Origin: UBA1127 sp034422455
Lineage (GTDB): Bacteria; Chloroflexota; Dehalococcoidia; Lucifugimonadales; UBA1127
DNA length: 64,000 bases
Direction: 5' to 3'
NCBI GenBank assembly: GCA_034422455.1
Contig: DAOUJQ010000012.1
Location: 190,724 to 254,723, forward strand
Under the pieces are notes generated by a model. It searched no databases. It was not told the DNA's origin and saw only the letters and a list, made by a program, of their open reading frames with translations. Within the stretch, counting starts at the first letter, position 1. Each line of letters begins with the position of its first letter. Positions 8,043-15,502 of the stretch are shown here, one piece after another. A program made the position numbers and the translations under genes.

Positions 8043-8195
8043 ATGCAGTATCTCGAGGTCATTCGGAACACGGACACGTTCGACCTGCAACGGCGGGAGA
8101 TCCGGGAGGACGCCATTCGGCTGGCCCTCATGCTCTACCGGTCGAACAACCTGCCGAAGTGGTACAAGACGAGCCACGAGTCCAGCGAGAAGTAG
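8043..8195 (+). CDS. Small 50-residue protein, unknown
   Basis: The reading frame runs from ATG 8043 to TAG 8193-8195 and begins MQYLEVIRNTDTFDLQRREI. A strong GGAGG lies at 8032-8036. The product is charged and probably helical in the middle (REDAIRLALMLYRSN) with a WYK motif near the end. I do not recognise a family. A spacer of 267 bp with no gene precedes it. The ideal ribosome-binding site and coding-like composition make it more than a chance ORF. Confidence 0.55.
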   Translation: MQYLEVIRNTDTFDLQRREIREDAIRLALMLYRSNNLPKWYKTSHESSEK

Positions 8196-8333
8196 CCAAA
8201 GCTCGAAATCCAGACCGCCGGGCCACGTGCGCCAGCGCGCGTATCGAGTCCAGTGTCCGCGCTCCGCAAGTCCTCCTGCAACCCCAATCGCCGCCAGCCA
8301 TCGAGCGTCAAGCGGCGCTAGAACCCGGAGTCC

Positions 8334-10298
8334 ATGGCAGACCCCCATATCGCGCTCCTCCGCCGGGGCGGGCGCTTCATCCTGGGCTTGGTGCGCACAG
8401 GCCTCGACAACCGCCTCTGGGCCACCGCCGCCGACAACAAGCCCTTCCGCATCTCCGCCCAGCAGCTTGTCTGGGAGACCGACATCACCGTCGGCGACGG
8501 CGCCTTGCCCGCATGGCTCGCCGACGCGGAGCGGCTTTCCACCGAGCTCGACGCCACGGAGGCGTGGGACATCGTGGCCGGGGAGGTGCCCGGTCTGACC
8601 CTCGACGATCTGGCCGGCCTCGTCTGCGCGCCTCCCGCCACGGACATGCAACGCGCCGCGCTCCTGCTGGGCATCTTCGACGCCGACGTCCAACGCTTCA
8701 CGCCGGAGCCCCCGAACCTCGTGCCGCGGTCTCGTGACGACGTGGCCCGGCAGATGGAGCGACTGGAGGCTCGGCAGAAATCGGCGGCGGAAGAAGCGCA
8801 GTTCATCGCATGGCTGATGGGCACAGAGGCCGAGCTTTCTTCCCGGCAGCTCGGCTGGCTGGATACGCTGGTGCAGTACGCCGCCGAGGGCGACAACTCG
8901 CCCGCCGCAAGGGCGGCAAAGGGCTGGCTGCGGCAGATTGGCAGTTCGCCGGACCCACGGCGACAGGCGTTCGACCTGCTGGTTGCCCGCGGGACGCTGG
9001 ACGCTGACGAGTTCCTGACGCTGCGGCGGCTGCGCGTCCCGACCGTTTTCCCCCAGGAAGCCTTGACTGCAGCGGAGTCGGAGGCGCCAACCGTTCTCAA
9101 GGCGGACGATGGCCGCCTCGATCTCACAGAACTGGACGTCTTCACCATCGACGAGGCCTCCACGCTGGACATCGACGACGGGCTGTCGCTGCGGGCGACG
9201 GATGACGGCTACGAGGCCGGCATCCACATCGTCGACGCCGCGGCGCTCATCCCAATCGACGGCGCTCTGGACAGCGCGGCGCGGGAGCGCATGACCAGCC
9301 TCTACCTGCCGGAGGGCACGCTCCACATGCTGCCCCGCGCCCTGGCGGAGGAGCGCGGCAGCATGTCGGAGGGCGACGCGCGCCGGGCGGTCTCGCTGCT
9401 GACGCGGTGGAGTCCCGGCCACGAGCTTGTCGACTGGGAGCTGTGCCGCTCGTTCGTGCAGAGCAAGCGCCGCCTCAGCTACCACGAGGCCGACGCCGCG
9501 CTGGAGTCTGGCGAGGGCCTCGGGGAGACGCTGCGCGCGTTGCAGAGGATCGCGCTCGCGCTGCATGACGGGCGCATGGCGGCGGGCGCGCTGGAGATGG
9601 ACCGACCCGAGGTCAAGGTCACCGTCGACGGGGACAAGCACGTCACGGTCTCGGTGACTCCCGTTCCCACCCCGGCGCGGCGCATGGTGGCCGAGTTCAT
9701 GGTGCTGGCCAACCGCCTCATCGGCGCGCGGCTGCGGGACAGCGGGGTGCCGGCCATCTACCGCACGCAGGACTCAGTGGCGATGGACGAGGTGCCGGAC
9801 ACGAGCGTCGACGCGGTGCGGCAGTACCACATCCTGCGCCACATCCGGCCGTCGCGGCTGACGACGACGGCGGGGCCGCACGCGCTCATCGGCGTGGAGC
9901 CGTACGTGCAGGCGACGTCGCCGCTGCGTCGGTACCTCGACCTGGTGGTGCAGCGGCAACTGGCAGCGTCGTTGGACGGGACCGAGCCGCCGTACTCGCT
10001 GGACGACCTGAAGCGGCTTATCGGCGAGGCGGAGGCCGCGCTGCGCGACCTGAACCGCGCGGAGGACGAGCGGAAGCGGTACTGGACGCTGAAGCACCTC
10101 GGCGGGCGCGTCGGCGAGGCATTCCCGGCAACCGTGCTGGACGTGCGCGACCGGCAGAGCGTGGTCGAACTGGAGACCTACCTCATCCGCAGCAACGTGT
10201 ACCTGCCGCCGTCGACGGTTGCGGGGCAGACCGTGCGGCTGGAGCTGCAGGAAGTGGACACCTGGCGGCAGCAGGCTCGGTGGCGGCACGTGGGGTAG
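8334..10298 (+). CDS. RNase II/R-family 3'-5' exoribonuclease
   Basis: The 654-residue RNB-domain enzyme degrades RNA processively from the 3' end. The catalytic stretch F270-TIDEASTLDIDDG carries the metal-binding aspartates D273, D279, D281 and D282, and the C-terminal signature TSPLRRYLDLVVQRQL is intact. The first 250 residues do not show the cold-shock/S1 motifs of E. coli RNase R, and only a short beta-rich tail follows the RNB domain, so the accessory RNA-binding domains are reduced. ATG 8334 has GGAG upstream. Whether it is functionally RNase II or RNase R is open. Confidence 0.88.
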   Translation: MADPHIALLRRGGRFILGLVRTGLDNRLWATAADNKPFRISAQQLVWETDITVGDGALPAWLADAERLSTELDATEAWDIVAGEVPGLTLDDLAGLVCAPPATDMQRAALLLGIFDADVQRFTPEPPNLVPRSRDDVARQMERLEARQKSAAEEAQFIAWLMGTEAELSSRQLGWLDTLVQYAAEGDNSPAARAAKGWLRQIGSSPDPRRQAFDLLVARGTLDADEFLTLRRLRVPTVFPQEALTAAESEAPTVLKADDGRLDLTELDVFTIDEASTLDIDDGLSLRATDDGYEAGIHIVDAAALIPIDGALDSAARERMTSLYLPEGTLHMLPRALAEERGSMSEGDARRAVSLLTRWSPGHELVDWELCRSFVQSKRRLSYHEADAALESGEGLGETLRALQRIALALHDGRMAAGALEMDRPEVKVTVDGDKHVTVSVTPVPTPARRMVAEFMVLANRLIGARLRDSGVPAIYRTQDSVAMDEVPDTSVDAVRQYHILRHIRPSRLTTTAGPHALIGVEPYVQATSPLRRYLDLVVQRQLAASLDGTEPPYSLDDLKRLIGEAEAALRDLNRAEDERKRYWTLKHLGGRVGEAFPATVLDVRDRQSVVELETYLIRSNVYLPPSTVAGQTVRLELQEVDTWRQQARWRHVG

Positions 10299-10308
10299 GG
10301 GCGGGCCC

Positions 10309-10362
10309 CCATCCCAGCCCCGTATCGAGGCACGGGGGGACCATGCGCCGGCATGTGGGGAT
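10309..10362. repeat. GTATCGAGG/GCGCCGGCATG palindromic element
   Basis: CCCCGTATCGAGG, CACGGGGGG and CCATGCGCCGGCATG match the element at 5881-5945 in the same order. It begins within 12 bp of the RNase gene stop. Confidence 0.6.
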
Positions 10363-10431
10363 GGGGGTGGGGCGCGATCCGCGTCTTCCCCTCTCTTGTC
10401 TTGTCCTTCAATCGTCCTTCCTCTGGTCACG

Positions 10432-10453
10432 GCCCTTCGACAGGCTCAGGGTG
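10432..10453. repeat. REP-like TTCGACAGGCTCAGGG element
   Basis: Copy of the short imperfect palindrome CCCTTCGACAGGCTCAGGG, immediately left of long repeat copy A. Confidence 0.65.
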
Positions 10454-10461
10454 TGCGAGGC

Positions 10462-10689
10462 CGAATTGATTTCCGCGTGCGGGCGTAGCTGCGGGGATTC
10501 GTCTTGCTTTTCGTGTTGAAGCTGAGTTGGCACGTTGCAGATACAACACGGATATTACCCGAGGGGAAACGAATCCCGACCGGCCTTCGGGGGCGATACG
10601 CGGGGCGGTTGTGCTGTTGTGGTGGCGGTGCATGGGGCGAGGGTAGCGGGGGGAACGGCGTTTGCGCGAGGGGTTGGTGGCAGGGGGTG
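10462..10689 (+). repeat. Long structured repeat, copy A
   Basis: The core (10462-10578) starts GAATTGATTTCCGCG, continues GCGTAGCTGCGGGGATTCG, then an imperfect hairpin GTTGAAGCTG...CAGATACAAC with TTGGCAC in the loop, and ends GGGGAAACGAATCCC, an inverse of the internal and left ends. Positions 10578-10689 add a G-rich arm. The whole 228 bp is nearly the same as the reverse complement of 35007-35222 (copy B). More diverged core copies are at 51600-51727 and 52100-52216. Confidence 0.85.
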
Positions 10690-10792
10690 CTTGTTCTTCT
10701 GCCTGTCGCGTGGTGGGGGTTGCCCCTCCCGCTGCCACCCCTCTGGGTTCCTGCCTGCGCAGGAACGACGGAAGCGGAGTTGGGCCAGGGTG

Positions 10793-10819
10793 ACCCTTCG
10801 ACAGGCTCAGGGCGAACGG
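10793..10819. repeat. REP-like TTCGACAGGCTCAGGG element
   Basis: ACCCTTCGACAGGCTCAGGG followed by CGAACGG, a full-length copy including the GAACGG tail. Confidence 0.65.
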
Positions 10820-10890
10820 ACGGGGTGTTTGTCGGGGCCCCTGCCTGCGCAGGGGCGACGGGGGAGGGGTGACGGGCGGAGGGAGCGCCG

Positions 10891-11364
10891 CTAGCCCTGG
10901 ATGAGGTTGTCCGCGACGGCCTTGCCGCGAAGGTCTCCCTGACCGACAAGGTGGGCCGACAGGGCGTCCACGGCGGCCGCCACCATCTCGGGCTGCACCG
11001 CTTCCGCCTCGTCGGCGTAGTCGCAGGCACGGACGAGATCGGCTGCATCGTCGCGGATCTTCCGGAAGGCCCACGCCACCTGGTCGGCGACTTCCGTCAG
11101 GTCCTCCGGAAAGGGCTTCTGCGTCGCGTTGGGATGTTCGGGGTCGTAGAGGCCGCCGTGCCAGTGGCCCCGCGCCTGGTGGCAGTCGAACCGCGCGACC
11201 TCCTGGTTGCGCACGTCTATGCCGACGGTCGGGCCGCCGCAGGGCACGCCCTGAATCCGGACGATGCGGATCGGCCAAACGTAGGCCGCAACCTGCCCGT
11301 CCTCAGTCAGGGGCACCCGCATCTCCTGGCCCAAATACCGCTCGTTTGGTCGCTTGGTTGGCAT
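10891..11364 (-). CDS. Hypothetical protein
   Basis: The 157-residue soluble protein begins MPTKRPNERYLGQEM. Start at 11364 is chosen because AGGAGG lies just upstream; the longer open frame above it is not supported. It has a beta-rich first half including CGGPTVGIDVRNQEVARFD and a HWHGGLYDP motif with several His and Cys (possible metal site), then a helical acidic second half. I do not recognise the family with confidence. It is downstream of the ccm genes on the same strand with a 161-bp gap, so it may be an independent unit. Confidence 0.7.
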   Translation of the reverse strand: MPTKRPNERYLGQEMRVPLTEDGQVAAYVWPIRIVRIQGVPCGGPTVGIDVRNQEVARFDCHQARGHWHGGLYDPEHPNATQKPFPEDLTEVADQVAWAFRKIRDDAADLVRACDYADEAEAVQPEMVAAAVDALSAHLVGQGDLRGKAVADNLIQG

Positions 11365-11450
11365 GGCAAGCCTCCTGTCCGACGTCCTGGGCACACGATA
11401 GCACATCGGCCAAGGGTTGCCCAATCCGTTCGTGAGACCCTTCCATTGCC

Positions 11451-11477
11451 CCCTTCGACCCGGCTCAGGACGAACGG
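11451..11477. repeat. REP-like TTCGACCCGGCTCAGG element
   Basis: Degenerate copy (CCCTTCGACCCGGCTCAGG then ACGAACGG) between the hypothetical gene and the ccm operon. Confidence 0.55.
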
Positions 11478-11525
11478 AGTGGGCAAGGGAATTGCGCTGG
11501 AGCAGGATTGGGCGGCAGGAGGCGT

Positions 11526-11753
11526 CTAGCTGTCGCCGTCTCCGTCCTGCTGCTCGCGGAGCGCGTCGATCTCGCGCTTCAGGTCGGCCTGCTTGCGCGA
11601 CATGAAGAAGGCGTAGACGAAGAACGCCAACCACGTGATCGCGAACGCGACGAACAGGAAGGGCAAAAAGTCCTCGCCAGGGGCGTCCTCCGCGGCGAGC
11701 ACTACGGGGAGGAGAAGGACGGCGGTGAGCAGGAGCGCCTTGGTTCTATTCAT
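11526..11753 (-). CDS. ccmD: CcmD-like haem exporter subunit
   Basis: The 75-residue protein has a cleavable-looking hydrophobic N-terminus (LLLTAVLLLPVVLA), one transmembrane helix (FLFVAFAITWLAFFVYAFFM) and a charged coiled tail (RKQADLKREIDALREQQ). This is the layout of CcmD, the small protein that releases haem-loaded CcmE from CcmABC. Sequence of CcmD is poorly conserved, so the name rests on topology and on position: it overlaps the end of ccmC by 8 bp. Confidence 0.7.
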   Translation of the reverse strand: MNRTKALLLTAVLLLPVVLAAEDAPGEDFLPFLFVAFAITWLAFFVYAFFMSRKQADLKREIDALREQQDGDGDS

Positions 11754-12420
11754 GTGCGTACCGGAGCCTTTCGACCTGGATTTCCTGCTCCCGCAGGGTG
11801 GTGCGCTCCACCATGAGCCAGGAAAAGAGCGCGATGAAGGCGAGCATGCTGACCAGGAACGTGAGCAGCATGGAGGGCTCGAGGGCCGAGTCCTCAGCCA
11901 GCGGGCCGAGCACCTTGTTCGGGTGGAGGTCGCGCCACCAACGCGCGGCCATGTAGACGATGGGGACGTCGATGAAGCCGATGATGCCGAGCACGGCGGC
12001 GTAGCGGGCGGCGGTCTCGCCCGGCGGGGCGTAGGCGCGCAGCATGAGGTAGGCGGCGTAGAGGAACCAGAGGATAAGGGACGTCGTGAGCTGCGGCGAC
12101 CACGACCACCAGACGCCCCATGCGGGCTTGGCCCACAGCATGCCGGTGATGAGCATCAGCGACGTGAAGAGCACGCCGATCTCGGCGGCGGCGTAGGCCG
12201 TGTTGTCCATCCGCTCGCTGCCCTTCCACAGGTAGCCGACGCTGCACACGGCGACGACGGCGAAGGCGAGGAAGCCCACCAGCGCCAGCGGGACGTGCAC
12301 GTAGAAGATGCGCTGGGACACGCCAAGGACGGCGTCGGTGGGCGCGTAGAGGAAGACCATCGCCGTTGCGGCGAGCATAAGGGCACCGCTGAGGCCAAGC
12401 AGGGACACGCGCAGGGTCAT
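11746..12420 (-). CDS. ccmC: Haem exporter protein CcmC
   Basis: Integral membrane haem-handling protein (CcsA/CcmC superfamily) with about six helices in 224 residues. It carries the tryptophan-rich signature WGVWWSWSPQLT (family consensus WGxWWxWDxRLT), with S-P in place of D-R, and flanking periplasmic histidines (YVHVPLAL early, DLHPNK late) for axial haem ligation. It is part of a ccmA-ccmB-ccmC-ccmD run. CcmC delivers haem to CcmE, but no ccmE, F, G or H is in the window. Confidence 0.92.
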   Translation of the reverse strand: MTLRVSLLGLSGALMLAATAMVFLYAPTDAVLGVSQRIFYVHVPLALVGFLAFAVVAVCSVGYLWKGSERMDNTAYAAAEIGVLFTSLMLITGMLWAKPAWGVWWSWSPQLTTSLILWFLYAAYLMLRAYAPPGETAARYAAVLGIIGFIDVPIVYMAARWWRDLHPNKVLGPLAEDSALEPSMLLTFLVSMLAFIALFSWLMVERTTLREQEIQVERLRYAHE

Positions 12421-12447
12421 GCCGGATTGCTCCTTTAGTCGCGGGCG

Positions 12448-13164
12448 CTACTCGCTCACGATGAACTCGAAGGTGGCAGCCGCGACGACGGTGAAGATGA
12501 CGTCGTACACGGCGATGAGCTGAATCCACTGGCTGTAGTCGGCGAAGGCGTCCCCGGCATAGACGGCCCGGGTCGCCTCCGCCGCAGCTATGATAACAGG
12601 CGCGGCTACGGGAAAGAACAGCACCGGCAGCAGGATTTCCCGCGCCCTCGTGTTGACGGCCATGGCGGAAAACGCCGTGCCGACGGCGGCGAACCCGAAC
12701 GTCGCAAGGACCACGACCAGCCAGAGGCCGGGCTCCACCAGCGGCAGGTTGAACACGGCGGAGAAGGCGGGGAGCATGATGGCCTCGACGACGAGCATGA
12801 AGAGGAAGGCGCCCAGCATCTTGCCGAAGTAGAGCAGGTCGCGGCCGGCGGGGGTGAGCAGCAGGCCCTCCATGCCGCCGCGCTCTTTCTCCAGCGCGAA
12901 CGTCCGGTTCAGCCCCAGCAGCCCGGCGAAGGTGAAGGCGACCCACAACGCTCCGGGCGCCACCGAGGACACGAGCCGGGGATTGGGGTCCAGGACAAAG
13001 TTGAAGATGACGATGACCAGCAGGGAGAAGACGAGGATGGGCGTGACGATCTCCCGCGTGCGGCTCTCCAGGAGCAGGTCCTTCCACAGGACGGCGACAA
13101 CGGGCGCCAGCAACCCCGTTTTCGGCGCGCCGGTCGTCAGGACTCGCGGGCGTTCGGCGCTCAT
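12448..13164 (-). CDS. ccmB: Haem exporter protein CcmB
   Basis: ABC-type membrane subunit of the CcmABC cytochrome c maturation complex. The 238-residue protein has six predicted helices; the cytoplasmic segment FALEKERGGMEGLLLTP is the CcmB signature. It overlaps ccmA by four bases (ATGA) and is followed after 27 bp by ccmC. Confidence 0.92.
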   Translation of the reverse strand: MSAERPRVLTTGAPKTGLLAPVVAVLWKDLLLESRTREIVTPILVFSLLVIVIFNFVLDPNPRLVSSVAPGALWVAFTFAGLLGLNRTFALEKERGGMEGLLLTPAGRDLLYFGKMLGAFLFMLVVEAIMLPAFSAVFNLPLVEPGLWLVVVLATFGFAAVGTAFSAMAVNTRAREILLPVLFFPVAAPVIIAAAEATRAVYAGDAFADYSQWIQLIAVYDVIFTVVAAATFEFIVSE

Positions 13165-13892
13165 AGCTGCAACCCCGTGTGCTCGGCGTAGACCCTGCGG
13201 AAGGCGTCCGGGCCGGTATCGGCTGCCGGGGCGTCGTAGCTCACGACGCCGCCCGCGAGGATGGCCGCCCGGTCCGCGATGCCCAGCCCCTGCTCGACGT
13301 TGTGCGTCGTGACGATGGCGCTGCCGCCCGCCTCCCGGTGCGCGGCGAGGAGTTGCTGCAGCCCATCCATGGCCTCCTGGTCCAGCCCGGTTTCCGGCTC
13401 GTCGAGCAGGAGCAGCGGCGGGCGGTGGAGCACAGCCCGGGCGAGGGCGACGCGCTTTTGCATGCCGTTCGACAGCGTGCGGACACGGGCGTTCAGCGCT
13501 CCCGACACTCCCACGGCCTCGGCGGCTTCACCGACCCGGTCGTCCGCCGAGGCGCCGAGGCCGTACATGCGGGCGTAGAAGCGGAGGTTCTCGCGGACGG
13601 AGAGGTCGTCGTAGAGGAACGTCTGGTGCATGACGACGCCGACGAGGTGACGGACGTCGGCGCGGCGCCGGGCGACGTCGAAGCCGGCGATGCGGAGCAC
13701 TCCGGCGCTGGGGCGGAGGAGGCCAGCCACAACTCGGAGGAGGGTCGTCTTGCCCGCTCCGTTGGGGCCGAAGAGGGCGAGCGTGCTGCCCCAGCCGAGT
13801 TCGATGTCCAAGCCGCGCAGGACGGGCAACTGGCCGAACCGCTTCGTGAGGCCGCCTGCGGCGACGGCGGGAGGGGCCTGGCTAGGCTGCAT
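13161..13892 (-). CDS. ccmA: Haem exporter ATP-binding protein CcmA
   Basis: The 243-residue ABC ATPase powers CcmABC. It has Walker A GPNGAGKTTLL, an altered signature LSNGMQKR (in place of LSGGQ), Walker B LLLLDEPETGLD, and H-loop VTTHN. The substitution at the ABC signature is of the kind seen in CcmA and other exporter ATPases that work in a fixed complex. It is first of the minus-strand ccm operon, divergent from speD. Confidence 0.9.
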   Translation of the reverse strand: MQPSQAPPAVAAGGLTKRFGQLPVLRGLDIELGWGSTLALFGPNGAGKTTLLRVVAGLLRPSAGVLRIAGFDVARRRADVRHLVGVVMHQTFLYDDLSVRENLRFYARMYGLGASADDRVGEAAEAVGVSGALNARVRTLSNGMQKRVALARAVLHRPPLLLLDEPETGLDQEAMDGLQQLLAAHREAGGSAIVTTHNVEQGLGIADRAAILAGGVVSYDAPAADTGPDAFRRVYAEHTGLQL

Positions 13893-13995
13893 GGCGCCCG
13901 CTGCAAGACCCAGGGAGGCTTGTAACCGGCAGCCGCGCGATGGTGGGCTTTACCGGGGCGGCGCCGGCCATTGCTGCCTCCTTGGCGATCGGGGG

Positions 13996-14023
13996 TTGCG
14001 CTCCAATTGAGCCATAGTATAAT
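13996..14023 (+). promoter_or_regulatory. Candidate speD promoter, overlapping a divergent ccmA -10
   Basis: TATAAT at 14018-14023 with a weak TTGCGC at 13996 (16-bp spacer) faces speD. The same bases read on the minus strand give TATACT (14021 to 14016), a candidate -10 for ccmA. Confidence 0.5.
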
Positions 14024-14066
14024 TGGGGTTCGGCCTTACGGCCAAATCCACAAGGAGGGGCGGTGA

Positions 14067-14438
14067 TTGAATGCGCTCGGAATACACCTGATCTTGGAGC
14101 TCCAGGACTGCCGGCCGGAACTTTTGGACGACCTTGACTACGTGAAGCAAACCCTCCTGGACGCCGCCGAGACCACAGGTGCCACCATCATCGGAGAGAC
14201 CTTTCACAAGTTTGCGCCCCAGGGCGTAACCGGCGTTGTCGCCATTGCAGAGTCCCACGTTTGCATCCATACATGGCCGGAGTATGGGTACGCCGCGGCG
14301 GACATCTTCACCTGCGGCGAAGGCTTCAGCCCCCACGCGGCCGCTTCCCTCATTGCAGAGAAGTTCGAGTGCAAGTCCCCGCACTCCCACGAGCTCACGC
14401 GGGGCATCCTGCAGCAGCCGGCGGGCGTTGAAGCCTAG
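14067..14438 (+). CDS. speD: S-adenosylmethionine decarboxylase proenzyme
   Basis: Makes decarboxylated SAM, the aminopropyl donor for spermidine. The 123-residue prokaryotic class-1 proenzyme cleaves itself between E62 and S63 to create the pyruvoyl group; the context AESHVCIHTWPE is exact, and H68 and C83 (DIFTCG) are the processing/catalytic residues. The start is a TTG at 14067 with AAGGAGGGG six bases before it; there is no ATG in a workable position. speE follows after 15 bp. Confidence 0.95.
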   Translation: MNALGIHLILELQDCRPELLDDLDYVKQTLLDAAETTGATIIGETFHKFAPQGVTGVVAIAESHVCIHTWPEYGYAAADIFTCGEGFSPHAAASLIAEKFECKSPHSHELTRGILQQPAGVEA

Positions 14439-14453
14439 AATGCATTGGTGTTT

Positions 14454-15371
14454 ATGTTAGGCGACCCCACCAAGTGGTACATAGAACGCATCACCCCTGA
14501 CCTGGTCCAACTCTCCAGCATCAAGGGCGTGGTGTTTTCCGGAAAGAGCAAGTACCAGACCGTCGAGGTGCTCGAAAACGGGTGCTTCGGCCGCTGCCTT
14601 GTGCTCGACGGGAAGACGCAGTCGTCCCAGGCCGACGAGTTCATCTACCACCAGAGCCTGGTGCACCCCGTCATGCTGGCGCATCCGAAACCGGAGACGG
14701 TGTGCATCGCCGGCGGCGGCGAGGGCGCCACGGCCCGCGAGGCGCTGCGGCACAACCCGGTGCGGCGGGCGGTGATGATCGACCTCGACCGGGAGGTGGT
14801 CGACCTGTGCCGCGAGTACCTGACCGAGCACCACCAGGGGGCCTTCGACGACCCGCGGCTCGACCTGCAGATCGACGACGCGTCCGCGTACCTGCAGGGC
14901 ACGCCGGAGCGGTTCGACGTCATCCTGCTGGACCTGCCCGACCCGATGGAGGGCGGCCCGGCCTACCTGCTGTACACCAAGGACTTCTACACGATGCTCA
15001 AGGGGAAGCTGAACCCAGGCGGCATGCTGGTGACGCAGTCCGGGCCCGCGAGCGTCATCAACTACACCGAGGTCTTCACGGCCATAAACCGCACGCTGCG
15101 CGAGGTGTTCCCGCTGGTCGTGCCGTACAGCGTCCACATGCAGTCGTTCGGCGAGACGTGGGGCTTCAACATCGCGTCGTTGGGACCGGACCCGGCCGAT
15201 CTGACGGCGGCGGAAGTCGACCGGCGGCTGGCCGAGCGCGGCATCCCGCCGCTGGACTTCTACGACGGCGTCATGCACTCGGCGCTGTTCGCGCTGCCGC
15301 CGTACATCCGCGCCGCCCTGGCCGCGGAAGAACGCACGATCACGGCGGAGAACCCGCTGTTTGTGTTCTAG
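14454..15371 (+). CDS. speE: Spermidine synthase (polyamine aminopropyltransferase)
   Basis: Transfers the aminopropyl group of decarboxylated SAM to putrescine or a related amine. The 305-residue protein has a small N-terminal beta domain (KSKYQTVEVLEN), VLDGKTQSSQADEFIYHQ, the SAM-fold motif CIAGGGEGATAREAL, and LDLPDPMEGGPAYLLYTKDFY. A TTG nine bases earlier (14445) is a possible alternative start; neither start has a strong ribosome-binding site, which fits coupling to speD. Length slightly above 280 and residues around the active site would also allow a thermospermine or other long-polyamine product. Confidence 0.93.
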   Translation: MLGDPTKWYIERITPDLVQLSSIKGVVFSGKSKYQTVEVLENGCFGRCLVLDGKTQSSQADEFIYHQSLVHPVMLAHPKPETVCIAGGGEGATAREALRHNPVRRAVMIDLDREVVDLCREYLTEHHQGAFDDPRLDLQIDDASAYLQGTPERFDVILLDLPDPMEGGPAYLLYTKDFYTMLKGKLNPGGMLVTQSGPASVINYTEVFTAINRTLREVFPLVVPYSVHMQSFGETWGFNIASLGPDPADLTAAEVDRRLAERGIPPLDFYDGVMHSALFALPPYIRAALAAEERTITAENPLFVF

Positions 15372-15431
15372 GGGCGACCACGCGCTTCTCTGCATCTACC
15401 CTCCTCCACAACGACGCTGCCCCCGCCCCTG

Positions 15432-15468
15432 TGGTAGACTTCTAGTAGCCCTCGTATGCAACGAGGGC
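15432..15468 (+). promoter_or_regulatory. metG promoter and 5' leader hairpin
   Basis: Extended -10 TGGTAGACT at 15432-15440 is followed at 15448-15468 by a perfect stem GCCCTCGT / ACGAGGGC with a 5-nt loop. The stem would begin at or near the transcription start and end 35 bases before the GTG start of metG. Confidence 0.5.
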
Positions 15469-15502
15469 CGCTCAATCCCACTGACACATCGGAGATTGTT
15501 CT

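Larger units (their letters stand above)
10299..10890. other. Gene-free repeat-rich spacer
   Basis: No credible gene in 592 bp between the convergent RNase gene and the next minus-strand gene. From left to right it holds a GTATCGAGG/GCGCCGGCATG palindromic element, a TTCGACAGGCTCAGGG element, long structured repeat copy A (10462-10689), CCTGCGCAGG palindromes at about 10755 and 10842, and another TTCGACAGGCTCAGGG copy. The stretch 10590-10690 is very G-rich on this strand. Confidence 0.7.

Noticed and set aside
10427..11278. 283-codon minus-strand frame through repeat copy A
   Set aside because: Composed of repeat DNA and a shadow of the hypothetical gene; the similar peptide read from copy B reflects the DNA repeat, not a conserved protein.
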